Shown here one piece after another: positions 6,976 through 11,003 of a stretch of 11,003 nucleotides of DNA. This stretch comes from Euryarchaeota archaeon UBA60 (GTDB lineage Archaea > Thermoplasmatota > Poseidoniia > Poseidoniales > Poseidoniaceae): contig DARQ01000118.1 in the NCBI GenBank assembly GCA_002503395.1, positions 16,873-27,875 of the forward strand. Reading direction: 5' to 3'. The stretch's first letter is position 1. Each line of letters starts with the position of its first letter. Under the pieces are notes generated by a model. The model was not told where the DNA came from and made no database searches. It was given only the letters and a program-made list of their open reading frames with translations. The position numbers and the translations under genes are program-made.

Positions 6976-9184
6976 AGTCGGTTATGCCATACTTCTCTTC
7001 GATATTCTCATGGAAGACGTTGAACATTTCATCCTCAAACAATTCGGCTTGGCGGCGGGCTTTGGTGGAACGCATGTGTAGTACTGCCATGCCGACGAAG
7101 GCGATGATGGCAATAGGTATCATCAGTTCAAGTTTGTACTTGTGCATGATGGTGACGATACCTTCAGCGGTATAAGCCCAGGTGATACTTGCCACCGTGC
7201 CTCCGAATAGACATGCGAGCAGGACCCGAATGAATTTCATGCGCGATAGCAGTCCCAGCATCGCCCCGACCAGAACCCCACTGGCCATGAACGGAATCCA
7301 CACGAAGACAATCAAGCCCCAGAATCCCCAGCGGTTGATGAAATCTCGCTTCTCGTTAGCCGTATACTCGACCGTCGAGAGGATATCCCCGAACAATTTG
7401 GTCTGTAGCATTCTACCGGCGATTCCACCTTGGCGGGCGACCGCAGCGATGCGGTCGGGGTCGGAACTGGTGCGCTCAACCCGGCCGGCACCCGCCTTCT
7501 TACTGAATTTCTCCAGATTATTTCGGGTGCGGATATACAATTTTCGCTCGCCGAGAATTTCGGCCAAATTATCATTCAATTCTGCCTTGAGTTCATCTTC
7601 GATCAAATCGGCTTTAGTCTTGAATCTCAAGATAGCCAACTTCATCGTCGGTTTGTAGATGACCGAAACGCTGAGCCTCTCCTCGTCACTGACGACGGTA
7701 GCCATCAATAATTCCACATCACTGCGAGACATGAAATAATCATTGAGAATGTCGCGCACATCGTCTTCCACCCGCGAGAGAATATGCAGGTCACGGAAAA
7801 ATGTCGAATAATCAGATACCACATGCCCCGCACCTTGACCACTTTCGACCACATCTCTTTCTCCCATGTCATCAACCCCGACACCGATACCGGTATCGAA
7901 ATCGATGGAGGCTGTGGCTCCAACCGCTCGCGCCGTCATCTGCACCGGCTTGAAGACGCTGAAAAGGGTGAATTCCTCGAGTAATTTATGCAGTATTTCC
8001 GCGCGCACATCGGCGCTGGGCAACATCGTAGCAGAAGTATTCTCATACGGCACCATGATGTCGATGGATAAATCACGCTCTTTGAAGCCGAACAGGTCCC
8101 AATCGATAACCAGTTCAAGTTCTTCGGCCGAAGTGCGAATAGTATCTCGGGTCAATCTCTCGATGTGATCGTGGCTCAACATATCGTCGCTGTCGCGGTG
8201 GTAGACCTTGTACATGATGGGGTAGAGAATCAATAGCGAGATTGCCGAGAGGGAAAGCGAAACGAAGGCCATATACCACGCCGGAACGCCAGCAGCTCCA
8301 CCGGTCAGCATAGCGGTTTCACGACCACCACCCAGTTCGGCTCCCATCAGCACCCAACCCCAGTTGCCGAGATCTTGGGCATTCCAACAGGGACGCGGGC
8401 CGTCATCTACCAGTTCTCCAGCCTTTTTCACTTCTGCATCTACCCAGGGCAGAAAGGCCATGGTATTCTCTTCCGATGCAATCGTCAGGTCTAGTGAATC
8501 TGGCAGGGTGAATTCGGGAGTAAGATTGGTGGTATTATCAACCGAGGCTATCTTGTAATCCAATCCGGAATCATTGTATACTCTGATTTCGATGTTAATC
8601 TTGTACTCACCTGCGCTCTCCGCACCGAAATTGAAAAAGGTATATTCCTTCAACACCGAGCCATTGCTTACTTCGACACCATCGGCATCACTGAGAACCC
8701 ATTCTGTCATCGGCACACCGTCGGGGAGATTGTAGGCTCTCATTTTGACATCGAGAGCATTGTTATCGACGTAAACATGCACCCATGGAGTCTTGGAGCG
8801 GTCTTCACAAACCTCCTCTGAGATGTCGAAGAAGGTTTCCGACATCGAACTATCGAACCAAGTTGATTTACTCATTTCATCTCCGAACGCACCCGAGGAA
8901 AGGCCGAGTAGAAGCAGCAGGTATAATCCACCATATCCAAGTCCCATCAGCAATACATAATCCTCGGTGGCGGCAGGAAATCGTCGCCCATCAGTGCTGG
9001 TGCGGCGCTTTCGTATGGCCGCCAATTCCTTGCTTATGCGGTCTTTCTTCTCCTCTTGTTCACCGACTGCAGACTTCTCTTCCTCGGTGATGTCCGGCTC
9101 CTCTTCCCCAACCTCATCAGCGGGAATTGATTCCTCTTCAAGTGAGGATTCGTCAGTTTCCACGTCACCGTCTAAGTCCGCCAT
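6974..9184 (-). CDS. Large membrane protein with an extracytoplasmic domain and a C-terminal COG2426-like (small multidrug export) region
   Basis: 736 residues from ATG 9184. Layout: acidic, charged N-terminal tail (1-48), basic patch (~49-68), membrane segment ~76-97, a beta-rich region ~98-300, membrane segment ~301-325, a large charged soluble region ~326-615, then three membrane segments at ~619-645, 650-675 and 685-703, and a charged tail. The 98-300 region probably lies outside: it has four N-glycosylation sequons (Asn174, 204, 217, 220) and two cysteines (126, 266) that could form a disulfide. The block RWGFWGLIVFVWIPFMASGV and the next two helices resemble COG2426/Sm_multidrug_ex proteins, whose transport role is itself poorly established. 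I do not recognise the rest. It is the first gene of the cluster with mogA and pyrC and lies 123 bases after the tRNA. No Shine-Dalgarno sequence precedes the ATG. The transport function is a guess from the C-terminus only. Confidence 0.85.
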   Translation of the reverse strand: MADLDGDVETDESSLEEESIPADEVGEEEPDITEEEKSAVGEQEEKKDRISKELAAIRKRRTSTDGRRFPAATEDYVLLMGLGYGGLYLLLLLGLSSGAFGDEMSKSTWFDSSMSETFFDISEEVCEDRSKTPWVHVYVDNNALDVKMRAYNLPDGVPMTEWVLSDADGVEVSNGSVLKEYTFFNFGAESAGEYKINIEIRVYNDSGLDYKIASVDNTTNLTPEFTLPDSLDLTIASEENTMAFLPWVDAEVKKAGELVDDGPRPCWNAQDLGNWGWVLMGAELGGGRETAMLTGGAAGVPAWYMAFVSLSLSAISLLILYPIMYKVYHRDSDDMLSHDHIERLTRDTIRTSAEELELVIDWDLFGFKERDLSIDIMVPYENTSATMLPSADVRAEILHKLLEEFTLFSVFKPVQMTARAVGATASIDFDTGIGVGVDDMGERDVVESGQGAGHVVSDYSTFFRDLHILSRVEDDVRDILNDYFMSRSDVELLMATVVSDEERLSVSVIYKPTMKLAILRFKTKADLIEDELKAELNDNLAEILGERKLYIRTRNNLEKFSKKAGAGRVERTSSDPDRIAAVARQGGIAGRMLQTKLFGDILSTVEYTANEKRDFINRWGFWGLIVFVWIPFMASGVLVGAMLGLLSRMKFIRVLLACLFGGTVASITWAYTAEGIVTIMHKYKLELMIPIAIIAFVGMAVLHMRSTKARRQAELFEDEMFNVFHENIEEKYGITD

Positions 9185-9196
9185 GATAGCGAGATG

Positions 9197-9230
9197 AGGA
9201 TTACATCCTTGAGGCTTCGCCCAAAGGGCG
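9197..9230 (-). promoter_or_regulatory. Two short hairpins in the leader of the membrane protein gene
   Basis: Two perfect 5-bp inverted repeats with 3-base loops lie just before ATG 9184: CGCCC/GGGCG with loop AAA (9218-9230, extendable by wobble) and AGGAT/ATCCT with loop TAC (9197-9209). No T tract follows, so they are not obvious terminators. They could be leader structures if transcription starts near the AT-rich stretch at about 9255-9270, or they could come from read-through of the tRNA. Function is unproven. Confidence 0.3.
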
Positions 9231-9268
9231 GATGGGAAAATTGCTTATTTCGAGATTGGATAATTCTA

Positions 9269-9331
9269 GTTCAAATCCCAATCCTGCACCGCTAGGAAGC
9301 GAATATATGGTGCAGGAGGTAGGATTTGAAC
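9269..9331. repeat. Imperfect inverted repeat made of the tRNA-Leu 3' end and a facing near-copy
   Basis: The left arm 9269-9290 (22 bases) is an inverted near-copy of 9309-9331 (23 bases), which is the T-loop to CCA end of the tRNA-Leu gene. The outer 10 bases (GTTCAAATCC) and inner 9 bases (TCCTGCACC) match exactly; a 3-base versus 4-base core differs. The 18-base spacer is 9291-9308. I find no matching 5' half of a tRNA on the plus strand, so the left arm is a tRNA-derived fragment and not a second gene. Confidence 0.8.
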
Positions 9332-9394
9332 CTACGAAACAATATGTACTGGGACCTAAACCCAGCGCCTTTGACCAAGCTGGGCAACTCCTGC
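9308..9394 (-). tRNA. tRNA-Leu, anticodon UAG, with encoded CCA
   Basis: On the minus strand, acceptor GCAGGAG (9394-9388) pairs perfectly with CTCCTGC, followed by discriminator A and CCA (9310-9308). The D-arm GCC...AGCTTGGTCAAA...GGC follows the archaeal tRNA-Leu pattern. The anticodon stem CTGGG/CCCAG holds the loop TTTAGGT, so the anticodon is TAG and reads CUN leucine codons, mainly CUA. The T-arm GTAGG/CCTAC holds TTCAAAT. The 13-base extra arm (ACA/TGT, three-base loop) is class II but short and AT-rich compared with the GC-rich extra arms usual in archaeal tRNA-Leu. No intron is visible. It precedes the membrane protein-mogA-pyrC cluster on the same strand. Confidence 0.95.
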
Positions 9395-9417
9395 TCAAGG
9401 TGTGCGTCATAACTCTC

Positions 9418-9427
9418 ATTCATTAAG
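9418..9427 (-). promoter_or_regulatory. Candidate TATA-like box for tRNA-Leu
   Basis: CTTAATGAAT on the minus strand ends 23 bases before the mature tRNA 5' end, so its centre is near -28, the expected box A position for an archaeal tRNA gene. It is only a partial match to the TTTAWATA-type consensus. The 6-bp palindrome at 9427-9443 sits just upstream, where the BRE would be. Confidence 0.35.
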
Positions 9428-9443
9428 TTCGGCATTTCCGAAC
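9427..9443. repeat. Perfect 6-bp inverted repeat between tRNA-Leu and gpsA
   Basis: GTTCGG (9427-9432), spacer CATTT, CCGAAC (9438-9443). It lies in the divergent spacer between the tRNA promoter region and gpsA, so it could be an operator for either or both. The rest of 9395-9489 shows no gene; a second loose CCAC/GTGG pairing spans about 9443-9473. Confidence 0.45.
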
Positions 9444-9516
9444 CACTGTTTGAACCCCGGAATCAGCCGGTGGCGCAAGGCCAACACATATGACCAATCG
9501 GTGCTGGGTTTGCATC

Positions 9517-10515
9517 ATGGCGAGCATCGGGATACTGGGCTTGGGTAATTGGGGCACGGCTTTGGCCAAGGTCTGGCTGGAAGATGGCCATCAGGTCACC
9601 GGATGGACGATTGAGCAAGAGGTGCACGAAACGGTAACCATGGAAATGGTTAACCAGAAGTATCTTGCCGGGGTCACACTTGAGGGTCTGACCTCGACCA
9701 TGCAATTGGGCGATGTCATGGCGGAGTGCGAATTGGTGGTGCTGGCATTACCATCTTCGGTTATTCTCGATGTCGTCGACGATCTGATTCCTCACCTGCG
9801 GCCATCACATGTTCTCCTTGACCTTGCCAAGGGATTGGCAGAGGGAAATCGCTCGATTTCGGAGGTTATCACCGAGAAGTTGACAGCCGCTGGAATGGGC
9901 AATGCAGTGGCGGTGATGACCGGGCCTACCATCGCCCCTGAGGTTGCTCGCGGGGTACTTACCATCGCCCAGGTCGCCAGCCATGATCGCTCGGTCGCTG
10001 AACGCCTATCCTCGACCCTCTCGACGCCGACACTGATTCTAGTACCGGCGACCGACCCGGTCGGTGCTGAATTGTGGGGGGCGTTCAAGAATGTGGTCGC
10101 CCTTGCCTGCGGTCTGGTCGATGGGCTGAAGATAGCCGGTTCATTCGGCGGTGATAACCTCAAAGCGGCAATTTTCGCCGCCGGTTTCCGCGAAGGTTGT
10201 CTGCTCCTCCCCGACCTCGGTGCCAAAGGCGAGTCGGCTTTCGGGCCTGCGGGAATGGGCGACCTTTTCGTCACCGCCACCAGTCCGCACGGCCGTAATC
10301 GCCGAATGGGTGAGAAACTCGGTTCCGGACTTACCCTGGAACAGGCATTGGATGAGATGGTAATGGTTGCCGAAGGAGTGCGGGCGACACGAATGTTTGG
10401 CGAGCGAGCTGGCGAAAAAGGACTTCCAGCGCCGTTTGTGAAAGCGCTGAACACCCTCTTGGATGGCGATATCAACCCTGAGGATTGCGTTCGTCGACTG
10501 GTTGAACTGCGCTGA
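9517..10515 (+). CDS. gpsA: NAD(P)+-dependent sn-glycerol-3-phosphate dehydrogenase (GpsA)
   Basis: 332 residues from ATG 9517. GpsA reduces dihydroxyacetone phosphate to sn-glycerol-3-phosphate for phospholipid synthesis. Motifs: Rossmann loop GILGLGNWGTA (residues 5-15), TGPTIAPEVARG at 135-146, GAFKN with the expected catalytic Lys191, GGDN at 211-214, PAGMGDL at 244-250 and RNRRMG at 260-265, then VAEGVRAT. Length matches the family. ATG 9490 is in frame and adds MTNRCWVCI. I prefer 9517 because homologues begin a few residues before the Rossmann strand, and CATATG near 9488-9493 sits at about -28 if the transcript is leaderless. Where relatives have TR or IR after KAALI, this protein has AAGF (219-224), so the usual phosphate-contacting arginine is not where expected. 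The stop is one base from the stop of the convergent DCC gene. Identity is sure; exact substrate preference less so. Confidence 0.94.
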   Translation: MASIGILGLGNWGTALAKVWLEDGHQVTGWTIEQEVHETVTMEMVNQKYLAGVTLEGLTSTMQLGDVMAECELVVLALPSSVILDVVDDLIPHLRPSHVLLDLAKGLAEGNRSISEVITEKLTAAGMGNAVAVMTGPTIAPEVARGVLTIAQVASHDRSVAERLSSTLSTPTLILVPATDPVGAELWGAFKNVVALACGLVDGLKIAGSFGGDNLKAAIFAAGFREGCLLLPDLGAKGESAFGPAGMGDLFVTATSPHGRNRRMGEKLGSGLTLEQALDEMVMVAEGVRATRMFGERAGEKGLPAPFVKALNTLLDGDINPEDCVRRLVELR

Positions 10516-10516
10516 A

Positions 10517-10924
10517 TCAACTGCGGCGCATCTTCCGAGCCTGCAGATTGTGACGCAGTTTTGCGACGATGATGTAGCCGATATCGCGTATCGGTAGCGG
10601 CACCAGCCAAAATATCGGAAACAGCGTTGGCCAAGGTTGGCGCAGATGCAAGAGGGAACGAATAGCCGCTGCCGAGCGAATGTATGGTTTGCCATTGCGC
10701 AGAAGAATCACACTGTCGACTTTGCGAATCTTCTCCGGCATCGTCGCCACTTCTGCAATCCCGGCTGAACTGGTAAGGCCTACGAAACGAAGTTTGCGGC
10801 TAGGGTGAAGACGACGCTCGAGAAATCTCACCGCTCCAGAGCAGAGAGCACAATTGCCATCAAAATACAAGACGTTGAGGGAATCAGGGTCGCCGGCGAT
10901 TTCATCAGTGGTTGCGGTGGTCAT
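10517..10924 (-). CDS. DCC-family (DUF393) thiol-disulfide oxidoreductase-like protein
   Basis: 135 residues, typical for the family. The hallmark YFDGNCALC motif is at residues 20-28, with Cys25 and Cys28 as the DxxCxxC pair, inside a thioredoxin-like N-terminus. Later conserved features also match: DSVILLRNGKPYIRS at ~70-84 and the Pro-rich FPIFWLVPLPIRDIGY region at ~102-117. Members are predicted redox proteins whose physiological partners are poorly known. There is no signal peptide, so it probably acts in the cytoplasm, perhaps membrane-associated through the hydrophobic 100-120 stretch. ATG 10924 is the only convincing start; the frame is closed by a stop about 58 bases upstream and no strong Shine-Dalgarno sequence is seen. 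It converges with gpsA with one base between stops. The family is widespread in bacteria, and its presence here may reflect transfer, which is inference. Confidence 0.88.
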   Translation of the reverse strand: MTTATTDEIAGDPDSLNVLYFDGNCALCSGAVRFLERRLHPSRKLRFVGLTSSAGIAEVATMPEKIRKVDSVILLRNGKPYIRSAAAIRSLLHLRQPWPTLFPIFWLVPLPIRDIGYIIVAKLRHNLQARKMRRS

Positions 10925-11003
10925 CTTTGACCATCTCGCCGACCATCTCTCGGATCCGATTCCATGACCTCTCCTCGGTCATTGCCTCATGCCATCACTC
11001 AGC

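Noticed and set aside
9241..9294. A second tRNA gene on the plus strand ending near 9290
   Set aside because: Only a T-loop-to-CC-like 3' fragment is present. There is no matching acceptor 5' strand, D-arm or anticodon arm upstream, so it is treated as an inverted fragment.
9232..9426. 64-codon plus-strand frame with the VGFEPT-type peptide
   Set aside because: This peptide is the familiar mistranslation of the reverse complement of a tRNA T-arm and acceptor; the region is the tRNA-Leu gene.
9792..10634. 280-codon minus-strand frame opposite gpsA
   Set aside because: It is Arg/Ser/Pro-rich and overlaps well-conserved GpsA motifs on the plus strand; the composition is that of an antisense shadow.
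1..11003. CRISPR array, insertion sequence, phage or defence system
   Set aside because: I found no regularly spaced direct repeats, transposase, integrase, toxin-antitoxin or nuclease motifs on either strand.

Overview
The window looks like a compact euryarchaeal chromosome segment. My best guess is a planktonic Thermoplasmatota lineage such as Marine Group II/III (Poseidoniales-like). The direct evidence is a class II tRNA-Leu with the archaeal D-arm pattern and an encoded CCA. Supporting evidence is the very tight gene packing, an archaeal M29-like aminopeptidase homologue, acidic low-complexity protein tails and a bacterial-type GpsA. GpsA is a known trait of that lineage, but the taxonomic call is inference.

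Left part (1-2033, plus strand): the 3' end of an unrecognised gene with a Gly/Pro-rich linker, then a 530-residue unrecognised protein. That protein has a globular N-terminal domain, a long Pro/Ala/Glu linker, two canonical EF-hands and a C-terminal CxxC...CxxC zinc-ribbon-like tail. Its stop codon abuts the stop codon of the convergent M29-like gene (2034-3215, minus), whose metal-site motifs look eroded. A 58-base divergent spacer follows, then an intact M32 carboxypeptidase (3274-4827, plus).

Middle part (4903-9394, minus strand): read 5' to 3' on the minus strand, this is tRNA-Leu(UAG), a 736-residue membrane protein with a C-terminal region resembling COG2426 small multidrug export proteins, mogA (molybdopterin adenylyltransferase) and pyrC (dihydroorotase). 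The three protein genes are separated by 9 and about 34 bases and look like one transcription unit. The tRNA is followed by an inverted near-copy of its own 3' end, the oddest nucleotide-level structure in the window.

Right part (9517-10924): gpsA (plus) converges with a DCC-family thiol-disulfide oxidoreductase gene (minus), one base apart. The last 79 bases hold at most a doubtful 25-codon reading frame.

The genes are mostly unrelated housekeeping functions: pyrimidine synthesis, molybdenum cofactor, peptide breakdown and glycerophosphate supply for lipids. They are mixed with lineage-specific membrane and calcium-binding proteins. I see no CRISPR array, insertion sequence, phage gene or defence system.
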